Notes under the pieces: model-generated
What the model saw: the letters and a program-made list of their open reading frames with translations, nothing else
The model's database searches: none
Told to the model about the DNA's origin: nothing
NCBI GenBank assembly: GCA_029721435.1
Contig: CM056580.1
Span: forward strand, 24,980,367-25,044,366
Source of the DNA: Gymnothorax reevesii
Taxonomy: Eukaryota > Chordata > Actinopteri > Anguilliformes > Muraenidae
DNA length: 64,000 nucleotides
Direction: 5' to 3'
Position numbers and translations under genes: made by a program
Shown: in pieces, positions 39,701 to 52,296 of the stretch
How positions within the stretch are numbered: the first letter of the stretch is position 1
How the letters are laid out: every line of letters starts with the position of its first letter

Positions 39701-39938
39701 GTTAACATCATAGAGGACATGTTAAGTATGGAAATGACCAGATATTAGCACTTGCATTAGATCGCTAGCATTAGCATTTTAGCATCAGCATGTAAGCATT
39801 AGCATTGAAACATTAACATGACCCAATTTGCTTATTATACAAGAAGGGTTAAGCTGAAATGTCATCTGATCTCATATTAACATCATAGAGGACATGTACA
39901 GTTTGAAAATGACCAGATATTAGCACTCTTATAACATC
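36711..39938. repeat. 19-mer of 3228 bp, second copy of 25535-28762
   Basis: Starts 36711, 36900, 37062, 37237, 37398, 37573, 37734, 37909, 38070, 38245, 38420, 38581, 38756, 38917, 39092, 39267, 39428, 39603, 39764. Length and order are identical to 25535-28762 (offset 11176), including GAATTTTAGC at 37734, TTAATGCATCAG near 39104 and GTATTCAAAC near 39293. Private mark: ACGACCATATTTTAGC near 39575. Confidence 0.92.
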
Positions 39939-42900
39939 GCTAGCATTAGCAATTTAGCATTGGCATGTTTGAATTAGCCAGTTAGCATTAGCATTCAAAC
40001 ATTAACCTCACGCAATTTGCTTATTATACAAGAAGGGTTAAGCTGAAATGTCATCCGATCTAATATTAACATCATAGAGGACAGGTACAGTTTAAAAAGG
40101 ACCAGATATAAGCACTCACATTAGATCGCTAGCATAAGCATGTTAGCATTAGCATTCAAACATTTATATCACTCAATTTCCATTTTACACAAGAAGGGTT
40201 GAGCTGAAATGTCATCTGATCTCATATTAACATCATAGTGGACTCGTACAGTATATAAAACGACCAGATATTAGCACTCACATTAGATCACTAGCATTAG
40301 CATGTTAGCATTTGCATTTAAACATTTATGTCACTCAATTTCCATTTTACACAAGAAGGCTTAAACTGAAATGCCATCTGATCTCATGTTAACATCATAG
40401 AGGACATGTTAAGCATGGAAATGTCCAGATATTAGCACTTGCATTAGATCGCTAGCATTAGCATTTTAGCATCAGCATGTAAGCATTAGCATTGAAACAT
40501 TATCATGACCCAATTTGCTTATTATACAAGAAGGGTTAAGCTGAAATGTCATCTGATCTCATATTAACATCATAGTGGACTCGTACAGTATGAAAACGAC
40601 CAGATATTAGCACTCACATTAGATCGCTAGCATTAGCATGTTAGCATTTGCATTCAAACATTTATATCACTCAATTTCCATTTTACACAAGAAGGGTTAA
40701 GCTGAAATGCCATCTGATCTCATGTTATCATCATAGAGGACACGTTAAGTATGGAAATGAACAGATATTAGCACTTGCATTAGATCGCTAGCATTAGCAT
40801 TTTAGCATCAGCATGTAAGCAGTAGCATTGAAACATTAACATGACCCAATTTGCTAAATATACAAGAAGGGTTGAGCTGAAATGTCATCTGATCTCATAT
40901 TAACATCATAGAGGACACGTACAGTATGAAAACGACCAGATTTTAGCACTCACATTAGATCGCTAGCATTAGCATGTTAGCATTTGCATTTAAACATTTA
41001 TATCACTCAATTACCATTTTACACAAGAAGGCTTAAACTGAAATGCCATCTGATCTCATGTTAACATCATTGAGGACACGTTTAGTATGGAAATGACCAG
41101 ATATTAGCACTTGCATTAGATCGCTAGCATTAGCATTTTAGCATCAGCATGTAAGCATTAGCATTGAAACATTAACATGACCCAATTTGCTTATTATACA
41201 AGAAGGGTTAAGCTGAAATGTCATCTGATCTCATATTAACATCATAGAGGACAAGTACAGTATGAAAATGACCAGATTTTAGCACTCACATTAGATCGCT
41301 AGCATTAGCATGTTAGGATTTGCATTTAAACATTTATATCACTCAATTACCATTTTACACAAGAAGGCTTAAACTGAAATGCCATCTGCTCTCATGTTAA
41401 CATCATAGAGGACACGTTAAGTATGGAAATGACCAGATATTAGCACTTACATTAGATCGCTAGCATTAGCATTGTAGCATCAGCATGTAAGCATTAGCAT
41501 TGAAACATTAACATGACCCAATTTGCTTGTTATACAAGAAGGGTTAAGCTGAAATGTCATCTGATCTCATATTAACATCATAGTGGACATGTACAGTTTG
41601 AAAATCACCAGATATTAGCACTCGAATTAGATTGCTAGCATTAGCATTTTTGCATCAGTATGTTAGCATTAGCATTGATACATTAACATTACCCAATTTG
41701 CTTATTATACAAGAAGGGTTAAGCTGAAATGTCATCTGATCTCATATTAACATCATAGAGGACACGTACAGTATGAAAACGACCAGATATTAGCACTCAC
41801 ATTATATCGCTAGCATTAGCATGTTAGCATTAGCATTCAAACATTTATATCACTCAATTTCCATTTTACACAAGAAGGGTTAAGCTGAAATGCCATCTGA
41901 TCTCATGTTATCATCATAGAGGACACGTTAAGTATGGAAATGACCAGATATTAGCACTTGCATTAGATCGCTAGCATTAGCATTTTAGCATCAGCATGTA
42001 AGCAGTAGCATTGAAACATTAACATGACCCAATTTGCTAATTATACAAGAAGGGTTGAGCTGAAATGTCATCTGATCTCATATTAACATCATAGAGGACA
42101 CGTACAGTATGAAAACGACCAGATTTTAGCACTCACATTAGATTGCTAGCATTAGCATGTTAGCATTTGCATTTAAACATTTATATCACTCAATTACCAA
42201 TTTACACAAGAAGGCTTAAACTGAAATGCCATCTGATCTCATGTTAACATCATTGAGGACACGTTAAGTATGGAAATGACCAGATATTAGCACTTGCATT
42301 AGATCGCTAGCATTAGCATTTTAGCATCAGCATGTAAGCATTAGCATTGAAACATTAACATGACCCAATTTGCTTATTATACAAGAAGGGTTAAGCTGAA
42401 ATGTCATCTGATCTCATATTAACATCATAGAGGACACGTACAGTATGAAAATGACCAGATTTTAGCACTCACATTAGATCGCTAGCATTAGCATGTTAGC
42501 ATTTGCATTTAAACATTTATATCACTCAATTACCATTTTACACAAGAAGGCTTAAACTGAAATGCCATCTGCTCTCATGTTAACATCATAGAGGACACGT
42601 TAAGTATGGAAATGACCAGATATTAGCACTTACATTAGATCGCTAGCATTAGCATTTTAGCATCAGCATATAAGCATTAGCATTGAAACATTAACATGAC
42701 CCAATTTGCTTGTTATACAAGAAGGGTTAAGCTGAAATGTCATCTGATCTCATATTAACATCATAGTGGACATGTACAGTTTGAAAATGACCAGATATTA
42801 GCACTCGAATTAGATTGCTAGCATTAGCATTTTTGCATCAGTATGTTAGCATTAGCATTGATACATTAACATTACCCAATTTGCTTATTATACAAGAAGG

Positions 42901-44510
42901 GTTAAGCTGAAATGTCATCTGATCTCATATTAACATCAAAGAGGACACGTACAGTATGAAAACGACCAGATATTAGCACTCACATTAGATCGCTAGCATT
43001 AGCATGTTAGCATTAGCATTCAAACATTTATATCACTCAATTTCCATTTTACACAAGAAGGGTTAAGCTGAAATGCCATCTGATCTCATGTTATCATCAT
43101 AGAGGACACGTTAAGTATGGAAATGACCAGATATTAGCACTTGCATTAGATCGCTAGCATTAGCATTTTAGCATCAGCATGTAAGCAGTAGCATTGAAAC
43201 ATTAACATGACCCAATTTGCTAATTATACAAGAAGGGTTAAGCTGAAATGTCATCTGATCTCATATTAACATCATAGAGGACACGTACAGTATGAAAACG
43301 ACCAGATTTTAGCACTCACATTAGATCGCTAGCATTAGCATGTTAGCATTTGCATTTAAACATTTATATCACTCAATTACCATTTTACACAAGAAGGCTT
43401 AAACTGAAATGCCATCTGCTCTCATGTTAACATCATAGAGGACACGTTAAGTATGGAAATGACCAGATATTAGCACTTACATTAGATCGCTAGCATTAGC
43501 ATTTTAGCATCAGCATGTAAGCATTAGCATTGAAACATTAACGTGACCCAATTTGCTTATTATACAAGAAGGGTTAAGCTGAAATGTCATCTGATCTCAT
43601 ATTAACATCATAGAGGACATGTACAGTTTGAAAATGACCAGATATTAGCACTCGAATTAGATTGCTAGCATTAGCATTAATGCATCAGTATGTTAGCATT
43701 AGCATTGATACATTAACATCACCCAATTTGCTTATTATACAAGAAGGGTTAAGCTGAAATGTCATCTGATCTCATATTAACATGATAGAGGACACGTACA
43801 GTATGAAAACGACCAGATATTAGCACTCACATTAGATCGCTAGCATTAGCATGTTAGCATTAGTATTCAAACATTTATATCACTCAATTTCCATTTTACA
43901 CAAGAAGGGTTCAGCTGAAATGCCATCTGATCTCATGTTATCATCATAGAGGACACGTTAAGTATGGAAATGACCAGATATTAGCACTTGCATTAGATCG
44001 CTAGCATTAGCATTTTAGCATCAGCATGTAAGCATTAGCATTGAAACATTAACATGACCTAATTTGCTAATTATACAAGAAGGGTTGAGCTGAAATGTCA
44101 TCTGATCTCATATTAACATCATAGAGGACACGTACAGTATGAAAACGACCAGGTTTTAGCACTCACATTAGATCGCTAGCATTAGCATGTTAGCATTTGC
44201 ATTTTAACATTTATATCACTCTATTTCCATTTTACACAAGAAGGCTTAAACTGAAATGCCATCTGATCTCATGTTAACATCATAGAGGACATGTTAAGTA
44301 TGGAAATGACCAGATATTAGCACTTGCATTAGATCGCTAGCATTAGCATTTTAGCATCAGCATGTAAGCATTAGCATTGAAACATTAACATGACCCAATT
44401 TGCTTATTATACAAGAGGGGTTAAGCTGAAATGTCATCTGATCTCATATTAACATCATAGAGGACATGTACAGTTTGAAAATGACCAGATATTAGCACTC
44501 TTATAACATC
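39939..44510. repeat. 27-mer HOR of 4572 bp, copy 1
   Basis: It runs from C at 39939 to the monomer before C at 44511. It contains a TATATAAAA variant (40250), two GATTGCTAG landmark monomers (41634, 42145), A' at 41634 and 42817, and the TTAATGCATC monomer at 43664. Private marks: GTTTAAAAAGGACC near 40091 and GAAAATCACC near 41600. The left half is also the offset-11176 partner of 28763-31320. Confidence 0.9.
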
Positions 44511-47500
44511 GCTAGCAATAGCAATTTAGCATTGGCATGTTTGAATTAGCCAGTTAACATTAGCATTCAAACATTAACCTCACCCAATTTGCTAATTATA
44601 CAAGAAGGGTTAAGCTGAAATGTCATCCGATGTAATATTAACATCATAGAGGACAGGTACAGTTTGAAAACGACCAGATATAAGCACTCACATTAGATCG
44701 CTAGCATTAGCATGTTAGCATTAGCATTCAAACATTTATATCACTCAATTTCCATTTTACACAAGAAGGGTTGAGCTGAAATGTCATCTGATCTCATATT
44801 AACATCATAGTGGACTCGTACAGTATATAAAACGACCAGATATTAGCACTCACATTAGATCACTAGCATTAGCATGTTAGCATTTGCATTTAAACATTTA
44901 TGTCACTCAATTTCCATTTTACACAAGAAGGCTTAAACTGAAATGCCATCTGATCTCATGTTAACATCATAGAGGACATGTTAAGCATGGAAATGTCCAG
45001 ATATTAGCACTTGCATTAGATCGCTAGCATTAGCATTTTAGCATCAGCATGTAAGCATTAGCATTGAAACATTATCATGACCCAATTTGCTTATTATACA
45101 AGAAGGGTTAAGCTGAAATGTCATCTGATCTCATATTAACATCATAGTGGACTCGTACAGTATGAAAACGACCAGATATTAGCACTCACATTAGATCGCT
45201 AGCATTAGCATGTTAGCATTTGCATTCAAACATTTATATCACTCAATTTCCATTTTACACAAGAAGGGTTAAGCTGAAATGCCATCTGATCTCATGTTAT
45301 CATCATAGAGGACACGTTAAGTATGGAAATGAACAGATATTAGCACTTGCATTAGATCGCTAGCATTAGCATTTTAGCATCAGCATGTAAGCAGTAGCAT
45401 TGAAACATTAACATGACCCAATTTGCTAAATATACAAGAAGGGTTGAGCTGAAATGTCATCTGATCTCATATTAACATCATAGAGGACACGTACAGTATG
45501 AAAACGACCAGATTTTAGCACTCACATTAGATCGCTAGCATTAGCATGTTAGCATTTGCATTTAAACATTTATATCACTCAATTACCATTTTACACAAGA
45601 AGGCTTAAACTGAAATGCCATCTGATCTCATGTTAACATCATTGAGGACACGTTTAGTATGGAAATGACCAGATATTAGCACTTGCATTAGATCGCTAGC
45701 ATTAGCATTTTAGCATCAGCATGTAAGCATTAGCATTGAAACATTAACATGACCCAATTTGCTTATTATACAAGAAGGGTTAAGCTGAAATGTCATCTGA
45801 TCTCATATTAACATCATAGAGGACAAGTACAGTATGAAAATGACCAGATTTTAGCACTCACATTAGATCGCTAGCATTAGCATGTTAGCATTTGCATTTA
45901 AACATTCATATCACTCAATTACCATTTTTCACAAGAAGGCTTAAACTGAAATGCCATCTGCTCTCATGTTAACATCATAGAGGACACGTTAAGTATGGAA
46001 ATGACCAGATATTAGCACTTACATTAGATCGCTAGCATTAGCATTGTAGCATCAGCATGTAAGCATTAGCATTGAAACATTAACATGACCCAATTTGCTT
46101 GTTATACAAGAAGGGTTAAGCTGAAATGTCATCTGATCTCATATTAACATCATAGTGGACATGTACAGTTTGAAAATGACCAGATATTAGCACTCGAATT
46201 AGATTGCTAGCATTAGCATTTTTGCATCAGTATGTTAGCATTAGCATTGATACATTAACATTACCCAATTTGCTTATTATACAAGAAGGGTTAAGCTGAA
46301 ATGTCATCTGATCTCATATTAGCATCATAGAGGACACGTACAGTATGAAAACGACCAGATATTAGCACTCACATTATATCGCTAGCATTAGCATGTTAGC
46401 ATTAGCATTCAAACATTTATATCACTCAATTTCCATTTTACACAAGAAGGGTTAAGCTGAAATGCCATCTGATCTCATGTTATCATCATAGAGGACACGT
46501 TAAGTATGGAAATGACCAGATATTAGCACTTGCATTAGATCGCTAGCATTAGCATTTTAGCATCAGCATGTAAGCAGTAGCATTGAAACATTAACATGAC
46601 CCAATTTGCTAATTATACAAGAAGGGTTGAGCTGAAATGTCATCTGCTCTCATATTAACATCATAGAGGACACGTACAGTATGAAAACGACCAGATTTTA
46701 GCACTCACATTAGATTGCTAGCATTAGCATGTTAGCATTTGCATTTAAACATTTATATCACTCAATTACCATTTTACACAAGAAGGCTTAAACTGAAATG
46801 CCATCTGATCTCATGTTAACATCATAGAGGACACGTTAAGTATGGAAATGACCAGATATTAGCACTTGCATTAGATTGCTAGCATTAGCATTTTAGCATC
46901 AGCATGTAAGCATTAGCATTGAAACATTAACATGACCCAATTTGCTTATTATACAAGAAGGGTTAAGCTGAAATGTCATCTGATCTCATATGAACATCAT
47001 AGAGGACATGTACAGTTTGAAAATGACCAGATATTAGCACTCACATTAGATCGCTAGCATTAGCATGTTAGCATTTGCATTTAAACATTTATATCACTCA
47101 ATTACCATTTTACACAAGAAGGCTTAAACTGAAATGCCATCTGCTCTCATGTTAACATCATAGAGAACACGTTAAGTATGGAAATGACCAGATATTAGCA
47201 CTTACATTAGATCGCTAGCATTAGCATTTTAGCATCAGCATGTAAGCATTAGCATTGAAACATTAACATGACCCAATTTGCTTGTTATACAAGAAGGGTT
47301 AAGCTGAAATGTCATCTGATCTCATATTAACATCATAGTGGACATGTACAGTTTGAAAATGACCAGATATTAGCACTCGAATTAGATTGCTAGCATTAGC
47401 ATTTTTGCATCAGTATGTTAGCATTAGCATTGATACATTAACATTACCCAATTTGCTTATTATACAAGAAGGGTTAAGCTGAAATGTCATCTGATCTCAT

Positions 47501-49593
47501 ATTAACATCAAAGAGGACACGTACAGTATGAAAACGACCAGATATTAGCACTCACATTATATCGCTAGCATTAGCATGTTAGCATTTGCATTTAAACATT
47601 TATATCACTCAATTTCCATTTTACACAAGAAGGCTTAAACTGAAATGCCATCTGATCTCATGTTAACATCATAGAGGACACGTTAAGTATGGAAATGACC
47701 AGATATTAGCACTTGCATTAGATTGCTAGCATTAGCATTTTAGCATCAGCATGTAAGCATTAGCATTGAAACATTAACATGACCCAATTTGCTTATTATA
47801 CAAGAAGGGTTAAGCTGAAATGTCATCTGATCTCATATGAACATCATAGAGGACATGTACAGTTTGAAAATGACCAGATATTAGCACTCGAATTAGATTG
47901 CTAGCATTAGCATTTTTGCATCAGTATGTTAGCATTAGCATTGATACATTAACATTACCCAATTTGCTTATTATACAAGAAGGGTTAAGCTGAAATGTCA
48001 TCTGATCTCATATTAACATCATAGAGGACACGTACAGTATGAAAACGACCAGATATTAGCACTCACATTAGATCGCTAGCATAAGCATGTTAGCATTAGC
48101 ATTCAAACATTTATATCACTCAATTTCCATTTTACACAAGAAGGGTTAAGCTGAAATGCCATCTGATCTCATGTTATCATCATAGAGGACACGTTAAGTA
48201 TGGAAATGACCAGATATTAGCACTTGCATTAGATCGCTAGCATGAGCATTTTAGCATCAGCATGTAAGCAGTAGCATTGAAACATTAACATGACCCAATT
48301 TGCTAATTATACAAGAAGGGTTAAGCTGAAATGTCATCTGATCTCATATTAACATCATAGAGGACACGTACAGTATGAAAACGACCAGATTTTAGCACTC
48401 ACATTAGATCGCTAGCATTAGCATGTTAGCATTTGCATTTAAACATTTATATCACTCAATTACCATTTTACACAAGAAGGCTTAAACTGAAATGCCATCT
48501 GCTCTCATGTTAACATCATAGAGGACACGTTAAGTATGGAAATGACCAGATATTAGCACTTACATTAGATCGCTAGCATTAGCATTTTAGCATCAGCATG
48601 TAAGCATTAGCATTGAAACATTAACGTGACCCAATTTGCTTATTATACAAGAAGGGTTAAGCTGAAATGTCATCTGATCTCATATTAACATCATAGAGGA
48701 CATGTACAGTTTGAAAATGACCAGATATTAGCACACGAATTAGATTGCTAGCATTAGCATTTTTGCATCAGTATGTAAGCATTAGCATTGATACATTAAC
48801 ATCACCCAATTTGCTTATTATACAAGAAGGGTTAAGCTGAAATGTCATCTGATCTCATATTAACATGATAGAGGACACGTACAGTAAGAAAACGACCAGA
48901 TATTAGCACTCACATTAGATCGCTAGCATTAGCATGTTAGCATTAGCATTCAAACATTTATATCACTCAATTTCCATTTTACACAAGAAGGGTTAAGCTG
49001 AAATGCCATCTGATCTCATGTTATCATCATAGAGGACACGTTAAGTATGGAAATGACCAGATATTAGCACTTGCATTAGATCGCTAGCATTTGCATTTTA
49101 GCATCAGCATGTAAGCATTAGCATTGAAACATTAACATGACCCAATTTGCTAATTATACAAGAAGGGTTGAGCTGAAATGTCATCTGATCTCATATTAAC
49201 ATCAAAGAGGACACGTACAGTATGAAAACGACCAGATTTTAGCACTCACATTAGATCGCTAGCATTAGCATGTTAGCATTTGCATTTTAACATTTATATC
49301 ACTCAATTTCCATTTTACACAAGAAGGCTTAAACTGAAATGCCATCTGATCTCATGTTAACATCATAGAGGACATGTTAAGTATGGAAATGACCAGATAT
49401 TAGCACTTGCATTAGATCGCTAGCATTAGCATTTTAGCATCAGCATGTAAGCATTAGCATTGAAACATTATCATGACCAAATTTGCTTATTATACAAGAA
49501 GGGTTAAGCTGAAATGTCATCTGATCTCATATTAACATCATAGAGGACATGTACAGTTTGAAAATGACCAGATATTAGCACTCTTATAACATC
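44511..49593. repeat. 30-mer HOR of 5083 bp, copy 2 of the 4572-bp unit with a 511-bp insertion
   Basis: It follows the 27-mer order and carries three extra monomers (B-A-A') around 47564-48074; 4572 + 511 = 5083. Marks shared with the first copy include GAAATGTCCAG near 44995 and GCATTGTAGC near 46045. CATATGAACATC occurs twice, 847 bp apart (46878 and 47725 monomers), showing a five-monomer internal duplication. Private marks: GCTAGCAATAGC at 44511 and GCATGAGCATT at 48236. Confidence 0.9.
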
Positions 49594-52296
49594 GCTAGCA
49601 TTAGCAATTTAGCATTGGCATGTTTGAATTAGCCAGTTAGCATTAGCATTCAAACATTAACCTCACCCAATTTGCTTATTATACAAGAAGGGTTAAGCTG
49701 AAATGTCATCCGATCTAATTTTAACATCATAGAGGACAGGTACAGTTTGAAAACGACCAGATATAAGCACTCACATTAGATCGCTAGCATTAGCATGTTA
49801 GCATTAGCATTCAAACATTTATATCACTCAATTTCCATTTTACACAAGAAGGGTTGAGCTGAAATGTCATCTGATCTCATATTAACAACATAGTGGACTC
49901 GTACAGTATATAAAACGACCAGATATTAGCACTCACATTAGATCGCTAGCATTAGCATGTTAGCATTTGCATTTAAACATTTATGTCACTCAATTTCCAT
50001 TTTACACAAGAAGGCTTAAACTGAAATGCCATCTGATCTCATGTTAACATCATAGAGGACATGTTAAGCATGGAAATGACCAGATATTAGCACTTGCATT
50101 AGATCACTAGCATTAGCATTTTAGCATCAGCATGTAAGCATTAGCATTGAAACATTATCATGACCCAATTTGCTTATTATACAAGAAGGGTTAAGCTGAA
50201 ATGTCATCTGATCTCATATTAACATCATAGTGGAGTCGTACAGTATGAAAACGACCAGATATTAGCACTCACATTAGATCACTAGCATTAGCATGTTAGC
50301 ATTTGCATTCAAACATTTATATCACTCAATTTCCATTTTACACAAGAAGGGTTAAGCTGAAATGCCATCTGATCTCATGTTATCATCATATAGGACACGT
50401 TAAGTATGGAAATGACCAGATATTAGCACTTGCATTAGATCGCTAGCATTAGCATTTTAGCATCAGCATGTAAGCAGTAGCATTGAAACATTAACATGAC
50501 CCAATTTGCTAAATATACAAGAAGGGTTGAGCTGAAATGTCATCTGATCTCATATTAACATCATAGAGGACACGTACAGTATGAAAACGACCAGATTTTA
50601 GCACTCACATTAGATCGCTAGCATTAGCATGTTAGCATTTGCATTTAAACATTTATATCACTCAATTACCATTTTACACAAGAAGGCTTAAACTGAAATG
50701 CCATCTGATCTCATGTTAACATCATTGAGGACACGTTAAGAATGGAAATGACCAGATATTAGCACTTGCATTAGATCGCTAGCATTAGCATTTTAGCATC
50801 AGCATGTAAGCATTAGCATTGAAACATTAACATGACCCAATTTGCTTATTATACAAGAAGGGTTAAGCTGAAATGTCATCTGATCTCATATTAACATCAT
50901 AGAGGACACGTACAGTATGAAAATGACCAGATTTTAGCACTCACATTAGATCGCTAGCATTATCATGTTAGCATTTGCATTTAAACATTTATATCACTCA
51001 ATTTCCATTTTACACAAGAAGGCTTAAACTGAAATGCCATCTGCTCTCATGTTAACATCATAGAGGACACGTTAAGTATGGAAATGACCAGATATTAGCA
51101 CTTACATTAGATCGCTAGCATTAGCATTTTAGCATCAGCATGTAAGCATTAGCATTGACACATTAACATGACCCAATTTGCTTATTATACAAGAAGGGTT
51201 AAGCTGAAATGTCATCTGATCTCATATTAACATCATAGAGGACACGTACAGTATGAAAATGACCAGATTTTAGCACTCACATTAGATCGCTAGCATTAGC
51301 CTGTTAGCATTTGCATTTAAACATTTATATCACTCAATTACCATTTTACACAAGAAGGCTTAAACTGAAATGCCATCTGCTCTCATGTTAACATCATAGA
51401 GGACACGTTAAGTATGGAAATGACCAGATATTAGCACTTACATTAGATCGCTAGCATTAGCATTTTAGCATCAGCATGTAAGCATTAGCATTGACACATT
51501 AACATGACCCAATTTGCTTGTTATACAAGAAGGGTTAAGCTGAAATGTCATCTGATCTCATATTAACATCATAGTGGACATGTACAGTTTGAAAATGACC
51601 AGATATTAGCACTCGAATTAGATTGCTAGCATTAGCATTTTTGCATCAGTATGTTAGCATTAGCATTGATACATTAACATTACCCAATTTGCTTATTATA
51701 CAAGAAGGGTTAAGCTGAAATGTCATCTGATCTCATATTAACATCATAGAGGACACGTACAGTATGAAAACGACCAGATATTAGCACTCACATTATATCG
51801 CTAGCATTAGCATGTTAGCATTAGCATTCAAACATTTATATCACTCAATTTCCATTTTACACAAGAAGGGTTAAGCTGAAATGCCATCTGATCTCATGTT
51901 ATCATCATAGAGGACACGTTAAGTATGGAAATGACCAGATATTAGCACTTGCATTAGATCGCTAGCATTAGCATTTTAGCATCAGCATATAAGCAGTAGC
52001 ATTGAAACATTAACATGACCCAATTTGCTAATTATACAAGAAGGGTTGAGCTGAAATGTCATCTGATCTCATATTAACATCATAGAGGACACGTACAGTA
52101 AGAAAACGACCAGATTTTAGCACTCACATTAGATTGCTAGCATTAGCATGTTAGCATTTGCATTTAAACATTTATATCACTCAATTACCATTTTACACAA
52201 GAAGGCTTAAACTGAAATGCCATCTGATCTCATGTTAACATCATTGAGGACACGTTAAGTATGGAAATGACCAGATATTAGCACTTGCATTAGATC
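49594..52296. repeat. Truncated third unit of the type C-led HOR, 16 monomers
   Basis: Starts 49594, 49783, 49945, 50106, 50281, 50442, 50617, 50778, 50953, 51114, 51289, 51450, 51625, 51800, 51961, 52136. It carries the last type C monomer of the window. It follows 44511 onward but includes an extra 336-bp dimer (50953-51288 repeated at 51289-51624) and then leaves the pattern at 52297. Rare marks: CATAGTGGAGTCG near 50231 and CATATAGGACACG near 50388. Confidence 0.88.
50953..51624. repeat. Local tandem duplication of one B-A dimer (2 x 336 bp)
   Basis: The B-A pairs at 50953/51114 and 51289/51450 share the private head mark GCATTGACACATTAAC (near 51152 and 51488), found nowhere else that I noticed. 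This dates the duplication after that substitution. Differences remain at TTATCATGTTAGC near 50960, GCCTGTTAGC near 51298, and GCTTATTATAC against GCTTGTTATAC. Confidence 0.85.
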
